The notes under the pieces are model-generated. The model ran no database searches, was not told the origin of the DNA, and was given only the letters and a program-made list of their open reading frames with translations. A DNA stretch of 36,506 nt from NCBI GenBank assembly GCA_944391375.1, contig CALXTJ010000009.1, positions 1 to 36,506 of the forward strand. The letters run 5' to 3'. Within the stretch, counting starts at the first letter, position 1. Each line of letters starts with the position of its first letter. This document shows, in pieces, positions 15,773 through 24,762 of this stretch. The DNA comes from an uncultured Alphaproteobacteria bacterium. Lineage in GTDB: Bacteria; Pseudomonadota; Alphaproteobacteria; RF32; CAG-239. Both the position numbers and the translations under genes were made by a program.

Positions 15773-17536
15773 CTATTTAAGCTGAGCTTTGTAAAGTGAA
15801 GCATAAATTCCGTTTTCTTTGGCAAGCAGCTCCTCATGCGTTCCCGCTTCGGCAATTTGTCCGTAATTGACAACTACGATTTTATCGGCATGACGAACCG
15901 TAGATAAGCGGTGGGCAATTACAAATACCGTTCTGTCGGCCATCAGATTATCTATGGCTTGCTGTACTACAGCTTCCGCTTTGTTATCAAGGGCCGATGT
16001 GGCTTCATCAAAAATAACTATCGGGGCATTCTTTAAAAAGGCCCGGGCTATGGCTATCCTCTGCTTCTGGCCGCCGGAAAGCAATACTCCTCTCTCGCCG
16101 ATGTAAGTATCAAGTCCCTTATCCAAACTGTTAATAAATTCATCCAAACAAGCTCCGGTTACCGCTTTTTTAACTTCCTCCTCACCGGCATTTTCATTGC
16201 CTAACATAATATTTTCGCGAATCGTGCCCGAAAACAAAAAATTATCTTGAAATACTACCGATATATTATCTCGTAACGACTTAAGGGTGTAATCTCTGAT
16301 ATCCGTACCGTCTATTAAAATCTGCCCTGAAGTTACATCATAAAAACGCGGCAATAAATTGACCATGGTGGTTTTGCCGCCGCCGGAATTGCCGACAAAG
16401 GCTATCATCTGTCCGATACCTACCCTTAAATTGATATGCTTTAACACCGGCTTGCCTTTTATGTACTCAAAGCAAACATCTTTATATTCTATACCTTCCT
16501 TAACGCCTTGTAACTGCTTGGCTCCCGCTTTATCCCCGATTTTAGGCAACCCTTCCATTAAGGAAAAAACCCGCTCCATAGCCATAAACGACATTTGTAC
16601 ATTGTTGTAGTTGTTGCCGATGCTTTTTATCGGATTGTAAAGCATGATAAGAGCCGCAATAAATGATACAAAATTACCGGCACTTATCTGGTGAGTTACA
16701 ATTAAATGACTTCCCATCCAGATTACGGCGGCTATACCCAAAGATACCACAAAGTGCATCAAAGGAGAAAGTATTCCCGTCCTTTGCACCATTTTCATGC
16801 CGAGCTTAAATACCGAACGTAGGGTTTCTTGAAATCTTTGATGCTGATAGTCGTACAAATTATATGACGATATTATCCGATTACCGTTAAATGTTTCATT
16901 ATAGTGCGTTACCACCGCCGAGCCTGAAAAAACACTTTTATCCATGGTTGATTTTATACGACGGCGAACCGTTGTCAACGGATATAAGGCTCCCAACAGC
17001 ACAATTACCGCAATGATTGCCAACTGCCAGGAATTATAAAACAAAACAAAAATTAAGGAAATTGAGGAAAATAAACGCGTAGTAAACAACTTCATGTTGC
17101 TGAGCAAACCGTTGCATGCCAAATCAACATCATTGTTAAACCGAAAAATTATGTCTCCGGAGGTTGATTTATCAAAAAAGCCGGCATCGTAATGCATGAG
17201 CTTATCAAATAAATCTATTTTAACATCGTTGGCAATTTTCCTTCCTACCCAAGTATTGAGGTAAGTTGCCATATAACTGAAACCGCTTTGCAAACAGCTG
17301 AATAATACAATCAAAACCGGAATGTACCATGTGGCACCCGCACTCTTTTCCACCATTACCACATCCATGTACGGCTTTAAAGACCAGGCTATTACCGCAT
17401 CCATGGCTCCTATCGGTATGGTAATAAGTACGGCTACAATCGCCCGAAACCAATACGGGCGGACATACGGCAGCATACGGCCGTAATTTTCTACAAAATG
17501 CGTACTTTTTATTTTGGTTTTTAGCTTTTCAAACAT
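15773..17536 (-). CDS. MsbA-like ABC exporter (permease-ATPase half-transporter)
   Basis: The 587-residue protein has a six-helix exporter domain (about residues 15-325) followed by a complete nucleotide-binding domain: Walker A GNSGGGKTT, signature LLSGGQKQRIAIARA, Walker B IVIFDEATSALD, switch His in VIAHRLSTV. A dimer would move a lipid or hydrophobic substrate across the inner membrane. The fold and length match MsbA and lipid A-core flippases. The gene is upstream of ftsB-like in a cell-envelope block, which fits, but related exporters handle drugs or peptides, so the symbol is withheld. Confidence 0.88.
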   Translation of the reverse strand: MFEKLKTKIKSTHFVENYGRMLPYVRPYWFRAIVAVLITIPIGAMDAVIAWSLKPYMDVVMVEKSAGATWYIPVLIVLFSCLQSGFSYMATYLNTWVGRKIANDVKIDLFDKLMHYDAGFFDKSTSGDIIFRFNNDVDLACNGLLSNMKLFTTRLFSSISLIFVLFYNSWQLAIIAVIVLLGALYPLTTVRRRIKSTMDKSVFSGSAVVTHYNETFNGNRIISSYNLYDYQHQRFQETLRSVFKLGMKMVQRTGILSPLMHFVVSLGIAAVIWMGSHLIVTHQISAGNFVSFIAALIMLYNPIKSIGNNYNNVQMSFMAMERVFSLMEGLPKIGDKAGAKQLQGVKEGIEYKDVCFEYIKGKPVLKHINLRVGIGQMIAFVGNSGGGKTTMVNLLPRFYDVTSGQILIDGTDIRDYTLKSLRDNISVVFQDNFLFSGTIRENIMLGNENAGEEEVKKAVTGACLDEFINSLDKGLDTYIGERGVLLSGGQKQRIAIARAFLKNAPIVIFDEATSALDNKAEAVVQQAIDNLMADRTVFVIAHRLSTVRHADKIVVVNYGQIAEAGTHEELLAKENGIYASLYKAQLK

Positions 17537-17608
17537 CTCGGTCCGTTAGTTTGCGTTATTTGTATTGCTTAACAAAATTTATTGTCTTTGTAAACATAAA
17601 AATAACAA

Positions 17609-17639
17609 TGCCCCGTCATGAAAAACAGGGCATTGTCTT
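17609..17639. terminator. Terminator between barrel protein and exporter genes
   Basis: ACAATGCCC and GGGCATTGT form a 9-bp stem around a roughly 13-base loop, with T-rich flanks on both strands. In the minus direction it follows the stop of the outer-membrane barrel gene. Confidence 0.75.
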
Positions 17640-17654
17640 TTTTTACTTCGGATT

Positions 17655-18218
17655 TTAGAAGGTATATCTTAAACCGACGGTAACTTCTTTTAAGTTATCA
17701 AGACCGGCCATACCTAAATATGTGTAACGGCCCATAACTCTGAAAGCCATATGTTCGGTGAAATCCCATTGCATACCGATACCGGCTCTGTAACCGATAC
17801 GATTTCTGTGGAATGCCTTTTCGGTAGGATATTTAAATCTTACACGATAGTTAGCCAAACCTAATGAACCTAATAAGTTAAAGTCACTGCACATAATCGG
17901 CATATATCCGTACATATCAAGACCATAGCTCAAAAATTCAGTCTTGTAATCACCGGCAGCTTCGTGAGATTTTCTTTCTCCCGATTGTTGATAAAAAGCT
18001 TCCAAACCCAGGTAATCATACATTCTGACACCAAAATTGACAGCTCCGGAATTGTTACTGTCTTTCATATTACGGGCTTCGCCGCCGAATTTACCGTGTG
18101 AATATACATAATCGGCTCCGATATACGGTGACCAATCTTTCATCCAATTATATTCGGTAGCATCGGCATTGAAAGCAAAGATACTGGCAACTCCTGCCAA
18201 TAATAATGTTTTTTTCAT
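17655..18218 (-). CDS. Outer-membrane beta-barrel protein
   Basis: The 187-residue protein has a signal peptide (about residues 1-20, MKKTLLLAGVASIFAFNADA). The mature part consists of alternating amphipathic strands such as SPYIGADYVYSHG, NFGVRMYDYLGLEAFYQ, IGYRAGIGMQWDF and FRVMGRYTYLG, and ends in VGLRYTF, with the terminal aromatic residue used for BAM-dependent insertion. The size fits a small eight-stranded OmpA/OmpW-like barrel. It is monocistronic. Function beyond outer-membrane location is unknown. Confidence 0.87.
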   Translation of the reverse strand: MKKTLLLAGVASIFAFNADATEYNWMKDWSPYIGADYVYSHGKFGGEARNMKDSNNSGAVNFGVRMYDYLGLEAFYQQSGERKSHEAAGDYKTEFLSYGLDMYGYMPIMCSDFNLLGSLGLANYRVRFKYPTEKAFHRNRIGYRAGIGMQWDFTEHMAFRVMGRYTYLGMAGLDNLKEVTVGLRYTF

Positions 18219-18228
18219 TTTTTAACTC

Positions 18229-18242
18229 CTATTTATAAATAG
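18229..18242. promoter_or_regulatory. 14-bp perfect palindrome before the barrel gene
   Basis: CTATTTATAAATAG is a perfect palindrome whose last bases on the minus strand overlap the ribosome-binding site (TAGGAG) of the outer-membrane barrel gene. It could be an operator or a weak mRNA hairpin; the rest of the divergent gap 18243-18392 shows no certain promoter. Confidence 0.35.
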
Positions 18243-18392
18243 TTTTTTAAATTGTTATCATTTAACACAAGTCCTTAAGGCATCTTTTTCATGCCTACGG
18301 CCTTTTATATATTCTGTGAAAAATAATTTTAAATGGTGCAGATTAAATTTTTTTGTGTTAGCTTGATAATAATTTTGATAATGAGGTTTATT

Positions 18393-19040
18393 ATGAGTTT
18401 TTGCCCACCTGATAAAAATTGTTCTCTGTGCCCGCGTTTGCTTGCTTTTAGGGCCCAGAATATGAATAAATTTCCTAATTACTACAATGGTCCGGTTGAA
18501 CCTTTCGGCTCTCTTGATGCTAAAATTTTAATTGTCGGTATGGCTCCGGGACTAAACGGAGCTAATCAAACCAACCGTCCTTTTACCGGTGATTATGCCG
18601 GTGATGTTTTATATCCTGCTTTGCAAAAATTCGGTTTGGCCAAAGGTTGTTACCAAAGATGCAAAAATGACGGCTTTGAACTGATTGATACCAGAGTAAC
18701 CAATGCCGTTCGCTGCGTACCGCCGCAAAATAAGATCAATACCGATGAGGCTAAAAATTGCTCTCAATTCCTGTTAAAGGAAATTTTATCCATGCCTAAC
18801 TTAAAAATTATCCTCTCTTTGGGGGCCGTGTCCCACCAGGCGGTTCTGAGAACTCTTAACTACAAACTCTCCGCATTTAAATTTGCTCACGGGGCCGTCC
18901 ACAAACTTAATGAACATAATCTTCTGTTGCTTGATTCCTACCATACTTCCCGATATAACATCAATACCGGTTTATTGACCGTGCCCATGTTTGAAAAAAT
19001 TATTGCCGATGTTAAACATTTACTGGAAAGCTCATGTTAA
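18393..19040 (+). CDS. Family 5 uracil-DNA glycosylase (UdgB-like)
   Basis: The 215-residue protein starts at 18393, after GAGG; an extension back to 18333 reads as non-coding. The enzyme removes uracil and other deaminated bases from DNA. Seen here are the N-terminal CSLCP of the iron-sulfur site, motif GMAPGLNGANQTNRPFTGD (the active-site motif without the catalytic Asp of family 1, as in UdgB), the middle RCVPPQN segment with a further Cys, SLGAVSHQAVLR, and DSYHTSRYN as motif 2. The final seven bases overlap the next gene, indicating co-translation. Confidence 0.9.
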   Translation: MSFCPPDKNCSLCPRLLAFRAQNMNKFPNYYNGPVEPFGSLDAKILIVGMAPGLNGANQTNRPFTGDYAGDVLYPALQKFGLAKGCYQRCKNDGFELIDTRVTNAVRCVPPQNKINTDEAKNCSQFLLKEILSMPNLKIILSLGAVSHQAVLRTLNYKLSAFKFAHGAVHKLNEHNLLLLDSYHTSRYNINTGLLTVPMFEKIIADVKHLLESSC

Positions 19041-20842
19041 AAAAAATTAAAAATATTGCCGCCGATTTAGGTTTGTTTGTACTCCTCTTTGCCTCTTTGT
19101 TCTTATGCTTTGCCGTTATCAGAACTAACTTGATATGGGGCAATGTCAGTATTGAACAAATTTTAATTAACATGGTGGAGGCCAATAATGAGGCCGCTCA
19201 GGAAATTGTTGAAGGTTATGTCATTTGGACTTTAATACCGGCTTTGCTTTTGTGCACAATACTTACCGGACTGATTAAAAACAATTTGTACCTGTGCTTA
19301 ATTATGCTCCTATCTTGCGGGTATTCCGCATATAAACTGGAACTTGCCCAATTTTTAATAAACAGGAATACCTACTCCGAAATTTATGAAAAAGAGTATA
19401 TCAATCCGCAAAATATTACTTTTGACTTTCCCGATAAAAAACAAAACTTGATTATTTTGCACTTAGAATCCATGGAAAAAAATTATGCCGATGCTTCTTT
19501 GGTCGGGCAAAATCTGCTTCCTAATCTTTCCGAGCTTGCCAAGCAAAACATATCTTTTGATAACTTTTATCAATTGCATCATCAGGATTATACTTTGGCC
19601 GGAATGTTGGCTTCCTATTGTGCCGTACCTTACAAAGGCTTTCGGCAAGAAGGTTATACCGCTTTTAACAACTTTTTGCCTGACTTGGTTTGTCTGCCGC
19701 AAATTTTGCAGCAAAACGGCTATGATACCTATTTTATGAAAGGTGCAACTCTTGATTTCAGCCGAACCGGAATTTTCTTTTCTTCACACGGGGTAGAAGA
19801 TTTGGTCGGCGAAGATGAGCTATATCAAAAATTCGGCATCAATGCTCAAAATTCCAAAGGCAGCAGTTGGGGCGTTAAAGACAGTCTGTTGTACGCCATT
19901 GCCAAACAAAGACTTACTAAAATTGCCAAACAAAACAAACCTTTCCTATTTTCCTTGTTATCTTTGGATAATCATGGTCCCAATTTGTATATTGACGAGC
20001 AATGCTTATCAAAATTCGGGCCGGAAAGAGATGTTATACTTTGTGCCGATAAAATGGCTTATGACTTTATTGACTGGATTACCAAACAGGATTTTTATAA
20101 AAATACTACCGTCATTATTGCCGGAGACCATATCAAAACCGGAAGTAATGATTTATATCCCGAGTATAAAAATCGGCAAATCTATAATGTTATCTTAAAT
20201 CCGGCTGTTAAAAACATTCAACCGCAACAACATCAGTGGACCTTATTGGACTTACCTCCCACTGCTTTGCAAGCCATCGGCGTTAAGTTTGATAAAGGGC
20301 AATTCGGGTTGGGACGCTCTTTGTTTGAACCCTACCCTACGCTTATTGAACAAATGGGACGCGAACTTGACAATAACTTGCAAAAGGCCTCCAAAGTTTA
20401 TGAAAGTTTTAATGTAATTAAAACAACTTTTACTCCGCTTTATACCGCTTATCCGCAATGGGGAGAATATGTCAACACTCCTCAAACCATTAAACCTTAC
20501 GCCTCATTTTCCGACGAAGCTTTTAATGTTTTGTGGCTGGATACTCTTTCTTTTACACTACCTCAGCCCCAAAAACGCAATATCGGTTTTGACATATGTT
20601 TTAAGATGTTATTTATGGCCGAACGCTCCCGTAATGTGGATGTTTGGGCCAACGGGCACAAAATTGCCGCTCTTTCCTTTAATGATGATGTACACCAACC
20701 CATATGCCGCAAAATAACTTTTGATAAAAGCCTTCTCACGCCCGAAAATAAGTTATTATTGGAATTTAAAGTTAATACGCCCGGAAACTCAATGGTCAGC
20801 GTCGGGCTGGGAGTTGAAAGTTTTAAATTGGAAAATAATTGA
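19034..20842 (+). CDS. OpgB/LtaS-like membrane phosphoglycerol or phosphoethanolamine transferase
   Basis: The 602-residue protein has three hydrophobic segments (about 11-29, 64-81, 86-100), then an alkaline-phosphatase-superfamily domain facing the periplasm (about 135-400). Metal and nucleophile candidates align: E145 in HLESME, T187 in QDYTLAG, His in LDNHGP, and Asp-His in IAGDHIK. Such enzymes move phosphoglycerol or phosphoethanolamine from a phospholipid to a glycan. Classical members have more N-terminal helices. Residues about 480-602 form an extra beta-rich domain with no catalytic motif, possibly glycan-binding. The neighbouring phosphatidyltransferase gene may supply the donor lipid (inference). 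Confidence 0.85.
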   Translation: MLKKIKNIAADLGLFVLLFASLFLCFAVIRTNLIWGNVSIEQILINMVEANNEAAQEIVEGYVIWTLIPALLLCTILTGLIKNNLYLCLIMLLSCGYSAYKLELAQFLINRNTYSEIYEKEYINPQNITFDFPDKKQNLIILHLESMEKNYADASLVGQNLLPNLSELAKQNISFDNFYQLHHQDYTLAGMLASYCAVPYKGFRQEGYTAFNNFLPDLVCLPQILQQNGYDTYFMKGATLDFSRTGIFFSSHGVEDLVGEDELYQKFGINAQNSKGSSWGVKDSLLYAIAKQRLTKIAKQNKPFLFSLLSLDNHGPNLYIDEQCLSKFGPERDVILCADKMAYDFIDWITKQDFYKNTTVIIAGDHIKTGSNDLYPEYKNRQIYNVILNPAVKNIQPQQHQWTLLDLPPTALQAIGVKFDKGQFGLGRSLFEPYPTLIEQMGRELDNNLQKASKVYESFNVIKTTFTPLYTAYPQWGEYVNTPQTIKPYASFSDEAFNVLWLDTLSFTLPQPQKRNIGFDICFKMLFMAERSRNVDVWANGHKIAALSFNDDVHQPICRKITFDKSLLTPENKLLLEFKVNTPGNSMVSVGLGVESFKLENN

Positions 20843-20885
20843 AATTGAATATAATCGCAACCATATTCTGTAAACGGAGGAAAAA

Positions 20886-21551
20886 ATGATGTATCGGGAA
20901 AAAATTACTGAAGTATTTGAAAAAATTACCAAACATACTTATTGGAAAAATGCTGAACAAAAACTTGAAAATTGGGCCTTGTGGCTGAACAGAAATAATA
21001 TCAGTCCCAATCTTATTACTTTAATCGGATTGATGTTTGCCATATTAGGACTTAATTTTTTGGCCATAGAATCATACTTTTTGGCTTTTATATGCCTGGT
21101 ATTTAACCGCTTGTGCGATATTTTGGACGGTATCAGTGCTCGGCAGAAACAAATCACTACTTTCGGAGCTTTTTTTGATGTTTTTGCCGACTACACATCG
21201 TATGCCTTATTCATACTCGGATTTATACTGGCTAACCCCGACAATAACGGTTCAGCGGGAGCTTTTTTACTCGTAACTTTGCTGATTTCCGTAGCTGCCC
21301 TTTTGGGATTGTCCATAACTACCGATAAATCTTTTAAGGAACTTAATGCCTCAAAAGTAAATATTTGTATGTGGGGAACTTTGCAAAATGCCGATAGTTT
21401 TGTAGCTCTGTTGTTGATGTGCCTGTTTTCGGGATTATTTATGCAGCTGGCCATCTTTTTCGGATTACTGTTGCTCGGTAAAGCTCTTTTAATGGTATCT
21501 ACCGCTTATTATAATTTGGATATTGCCTACAGGCCGAAAAAGAAAAAATGA
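20886..21551 (+). CDS. CDP-alcohol phosphatidyltransferase family protein
   Basis: The 221-residue integral membrane enzyme carries the family motif D-x2-DG-x2-AR-x7-G-x3-D-x3-D: D78, D81-G82, A85-R86, G94, D98, D102. These enzymes make phosphatidylglycerol phosphate, phosphatidylinositol, phosphatidylserine or related lipids by displacing CMP from a CDP-linked donor. The alcohol substrate cannot be inferred. Around six membrane helices are visible. GGAGG lies before tandem ATG codons at 20886 and 20889. The stop overlaps the DsbD-like gene by 4 bp (ATGA). Confidence 0.9.
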   Translation: MMYREKITEVFEKITKHTYWKNAEQKLENWALWLNRNNISPNLITLIGLMFAILGLNFLAIESYFLAFICLVFNRLCDILDGISARQKQITTFGAFFDVFADYTSYALFILGFILANPDNNGSAGAFLLVTLLISVAALLGLSITTDKSFKELNASKVNICMWGTLQNADSFVALLLMCLFSGLFMQLAIFFGLLLLGKALLMVSTAYYNLDIAYRPKKKK

Positions 21552-23431
21552 GAAAGATTATTCTTATTGTTACCACCGTATTTGTTTTGCTGACTACTTT
21601 TGTCGGTAATGCCTCGGCAATGTATGCTCGCTGGCAAAACGATAAACTGGCCATTGAGGTTTATCCGCAATATCTGGAGGTCAATCCGCAAACCGCCAGA
21701 CAGCAAATTTTGGTTAAATTTAAGCTTAACGACGGTTGGCACATATCCTGGGAAAACCCCGGCGATGCCGGTATCCCGACACAATTTAACTGGACGCTTC
21801 CCGATAACCTAACCGTAAAACAGTTAAACTCTTCGGTGCCGCAAAAATTTGTTTTTGCCGGAATTGTTACCCAATACGGTTACGGCGATGAGGCTTATTA
21901 TTTGTTTGAAGTCTTTGCAAATAAGACCAATTCTTACTTACCTAGCGAGCTTAAACTTAAAATTAACTGGGCGGTATGTAAGGATATTTGTGAACCGCAG
22001 GAGGCCGAATTTACGATTTTAATGCCTAAATCCGGTAAACATAATATTACTAACCCGAACTGGAACAATTTTTATAACACGGCCTATAAAACCTTTCCGC
22101 AGCGGATGTCTCGTCCGGCTTTTGCCGAATACCAAAATAATCGTTTACGAATTTTGTTTTTGGAACCGGAATTTAATTTGGAAACGCAGCCATTTTATTT
22201 TATGCCACGGCAACGCAGCCTCTTTGCGGCCGATGCCCCGCAACATAAATCTTTAAGCCCCGACAACAAGTTAGAACTTTTTATTGAATCGGAAGATGAA
22301 CATTTTGTTTTACAAAACGGTTTGTTAATTTACGGCTCTAAAGCTTATGAGTATGATATTCGTCCGATGATTGTATATGAAAACGGTTTGGGACACGGAC
22401 TTTGGTATGTAATGTTGTTGGCTTTTGCCGGCGGTTTGCTCTTAAATTTAATGCCGTGTGTATTTCCGGTTTTGAGCCTGAAAGCTTTATCGTTAATTCA
22501 TAACCAAAACAAACAACATCATGCCAAAAATGCCGTGCTGTACACTCTGGGAGTGTTGTCATGTTTTACGATAGTAGCCGGTATATTATATGTTTTGCGT
22601 ACGGAAGGCGAAAATATCGGCTGGGGTTTTCAGTTGCAATCTCCTTGGTTTGTAGGATCTATGTTGATATTGTTTATTATTATCTGTTTGATGATGTGTA
22701 ATGTTATAGGGTTGAGTTCTAAAATTTTAAATCGTTTGAATCGTTTATCAGAATTAAACTCCTTTTTAACCGGATTTTTTGCCGTGTTAATCGCCAGTCC
22801 GTGTACCGGACCGTTTATGGGAGCAGCCGTGGGATATGCTCTGTTCCAACCGGCCGTTACTTATTTTCCGATATTTTTAAGCTTAGGCTTGGGTTATGCC
22901 CTGCCCTTTGCCCTGATTGAGATGTATCCGCAAGCCATAAAAAAAATTATGCCTCGTCCCGGCAAATGGATGGATATTTTGCACAAAATTTTACTTGTCC
23001 CGATTGTTTTAACTTGCCTATGGCTGGCCTGGGTATTGTTTAATCAACTCCACAATACCGCAACGGATGTAACCGATAGCGATATTTGGCAACCCTACAA
23101 TCAACAACAGGTACAAAATTTGATAAATGACGGACAATCGGTATTTGTGGACTTTACCGCCAAATGGTGTTTGACCTGTTTGTTAAATGAAAAAACTACT
23201 CTTGATACTCAACAATTTAAAAATTGGGCTAAGCAAAATAAAATACATTTATTTAAGGCCGATTGGACATCCAAAGATAAAGATATCACCGAAGCTCTTA
23301 AAAGGTACGGCCGCAACGGTGTACCTTTGTACATATTTTATTCGGCACAAGACGGCGATTTAACCATACTGCCGCAGATATTGACTTTTAAGCTGTTGAC
23401 GGAAACTCTCTCAGAGCCAAAAGATAATTAA
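21548..23431 (+). CDS. DsbD/ScsB-like thiol-disulfide transmembrane reductase
   Basis: The 627-residue protein passes electrons from cytoplasmic thioredoxin to periplasmic substrates. It has a signal peptide (1-24); a periplasmic immunoglobulin-like domain with CKDIC (about 140-144), as in ScsB-type proteins; a membrane domain (about 280-500) with redox cysteines in NLMPCVFP (about 301) and IASPCTGP (about 416); and a C-terminal thioredoxin domain with WCLTC (about 538-542). All three Cys pairs are present. Last gene of the plus-strand run, it converges on the MATE gene with overlapping stop codons and no terminator between them. Confidence 0.92.
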   Translation: MRKIILIVTTVFVLLTTFVGNASAMYARWQNDKLAIEVYPQYLEVNPQTARQQILVKFKLNDGWHISWENPGDAGIPTQFNWTLPDNLTVKQLNSSVPQKFVFAGIVTQYGYGDEAYYLFEVFANKTNSYLPSELKLKINWAVCKDICEPQEAEFTILMPKSGKHNITNPNWNNFYNTAYKTFPQRMSRPAFAEYQNNRLRILFLEPEFNLETQPFYFMPRQRSLFAADAPQHKSLSPDNKLELFIESEDEHFVLQNGLLIYGSKAYEYDIRPMIVYENGLGHGLWYVMLLAFAGGLLLNLMPCVFPVLSLKALSLIHNQNKQHHAKNAVLYTLGVLSCFTIVAGILYVLRTEGENIGWGFQLQSPWFVGSMLILFIIICLMMCNVIGLSSKILNRLNRLSELNSFLTGFFAVLIASPCTGPFMGAAVGYALFQPAVTYFPIFLSLGLGYALPFALIEMYPQAIKKIMPRPGKWMDILHKILLVPIVLTCLWLAWVLFNQLHNTATDVTDSDIWQPYNQQQVQNLINDGQSVFVDFTAKWCLTCLLNEKTTLDTQQFKNWAKQNKIHLFKADWTSKDKDITEALKRYGRNGVPLYIFYSAQDGDLTILPQILTFKLLTETLSEPKDN

Positions 23432-24753
23432 ATCTTTTTGCCTTGCCACTTGCCGGAATAAAGATAAAGTGCAGATAATACCAAGATACTGATGTTATAA
23501 ACCCAATCGGCCGTCCAACAATAAATCAGCGGTAATCTGAACCATAAAATTACTATAAAAATGTGCAAAACATAAAAAATCATGGCAACAATTTCTATCC
23601 ATAATGCATAACGCGTATTGCCCGTTCCCGATACGGTATTGAAGAATATCCAGGCCGGTATAAGAGTCAAAAAGCCACCCATCATTACCATATACGGAAT
23701 TACCGCCGAGTTTATTAAAACCTGATTGTCGGTATATATCCGCAAAAGGGGATGAACCGCCAAAATCATCAATAATAATACCGGCAAAGCTACATAAGCA
23801 CAAAGCTTCATAACCCGATAGCAGGTCGGAAACACCTCCCCGTTTTGCTTTTGCCCGATAAGATTGGCCGTTAAAGAGGAAGCAATTGCTCCCATCGCAT
23901 TGATAATAACATACGGAAAGGATGAAACACTACGCAATATGTTGGATATGGCTAATTCGTGTTTACCTAAGTGCTCTATGGCCACAAAAAATAAAAACCA
24001 GGTAGATATGGAAATAAACTGTTGCAACATGGTCCAAACCGATACGCGTAAAACCGAAAATAATAACGGCCACTTAAAAAATACCCAGTGCAATAAACCG
24101 TATTTTTTTAAATTTACCTTGCACCAAAAGTAAACAATACATACCGTAAGGGTAATCATTTCCGATAAATTTGAAGCCAGTGCCGCTCCGCCGATACCCA
24201 TTTGCGGAAATCCACCGTGTCCGAATATCAATAAATAATTCAGTATAATATTGGCAAAAACCATTACCAAAGAAATAAAAGTCAAAATAGAGGTGTGAGT
24301 TATACTTACAAAAAATGACCTTATAAGCACAATCAAAGAGGCACATATTAAACCCCAAACCCGCCAATCAACATATTCCAAAGTTGCATCATAAATTTCT
24401 TTATCGCTGATAATAACCCTTAAAAAATAAGGCGTTGCCACTTTAGATAAAATAATAAAACTTGCTGCCATCAACAATAAAAATGAACAGCTCTGATAAA
24501 ATACCCGCCCGATTTGAGTGTACTTTTTTTCGCCGTTGCGACGAGCCATAACAATCTGAGCTCCCGTGCTAAAACCGAAGGCTATAATGAAAATCGTAAA
24601 AAAATAAGTTGAACCCAGTGCCGAAGCCCCTAAAGCAACCTCACTTACTCTTCCCAAATAAATAACATCGGTAATCCCTATCAATTGCTGAATAAGCAAA
24701 CTGATAATCAGCGGATAGCTCATTTTCCAAATAGATTTGTAAGTTGTTTGCAT
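23428..24753 (-). CDS. MATE-family efflux protein
   Basis: The 441-residue polytopic protein has about 12 membrane helices in two homologous halves. The N-terminal half has the family features ISLLIQQLIGITDVIYLGRV and a GFSTGAQIVMAR segment; the second half has IISTWFLFFVAI-type helices and an NTVSGTGNTRYAL loop. MATE proteins export cationic drugs or toxins with Na+ or H+, while some move lipids or polymers. The substrate is unknown. It lies nine bases downstream of a histidine kinase gene, so the two are probably co-transcribed. Confidence 0.9.
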   Translation of the reverse strand: MQTTYKSIWKMSYPLIISLLIQQLIGITDVIYLGRVSEVALGASALGSTYFFTIFIIAFGFSTGAQIVMARRNGEKKYTQIGRVFYQSCSFLLLMAASFIILSKVATPYFLRVIISDKEIYDATLEYVDWRVWGLICASLIVLIRSFFVSITHTSILTFISLVMVFANIILNYLLIFGHGGFPQMGIGGAALASNLSEMITLTVCIVYFWCKVNLKKYGLLHWVFFKWPLLFSVLRVSVWTMLQQFISISTWFLFFVAIEHLGKHELAISNILRSVSSFPYVIINAMGAIASSLTANLIGQKQNGEVFPTCYRVMKLCAYVALPVLLLMILAVHPLLRIYTDNQVLINSAVIPYMVMMGGFLTLIPAWIFFNTVSGTGNTRYALWIEIVAMIFYVLHIFIVILWFRLPLIYCWTADWVYNISILVLSALYLYSGKWQGKKI

Positions 24754-24762
24754 AAAACCCCG

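Noticed and set aside
15655-15873. 72-residue minus-strand open frame after the exporter gene
   Set aside because: It overlaps the exporter C-terminus in another frame and runs through the GACTCG repeat; no family and no start site.
23428-23431. Overlapping stop codons of convergent genes (also at 28971-28974)
   Set aside because: This is common in compact genomes and needs no special explanation beyond possible antisense read-through.
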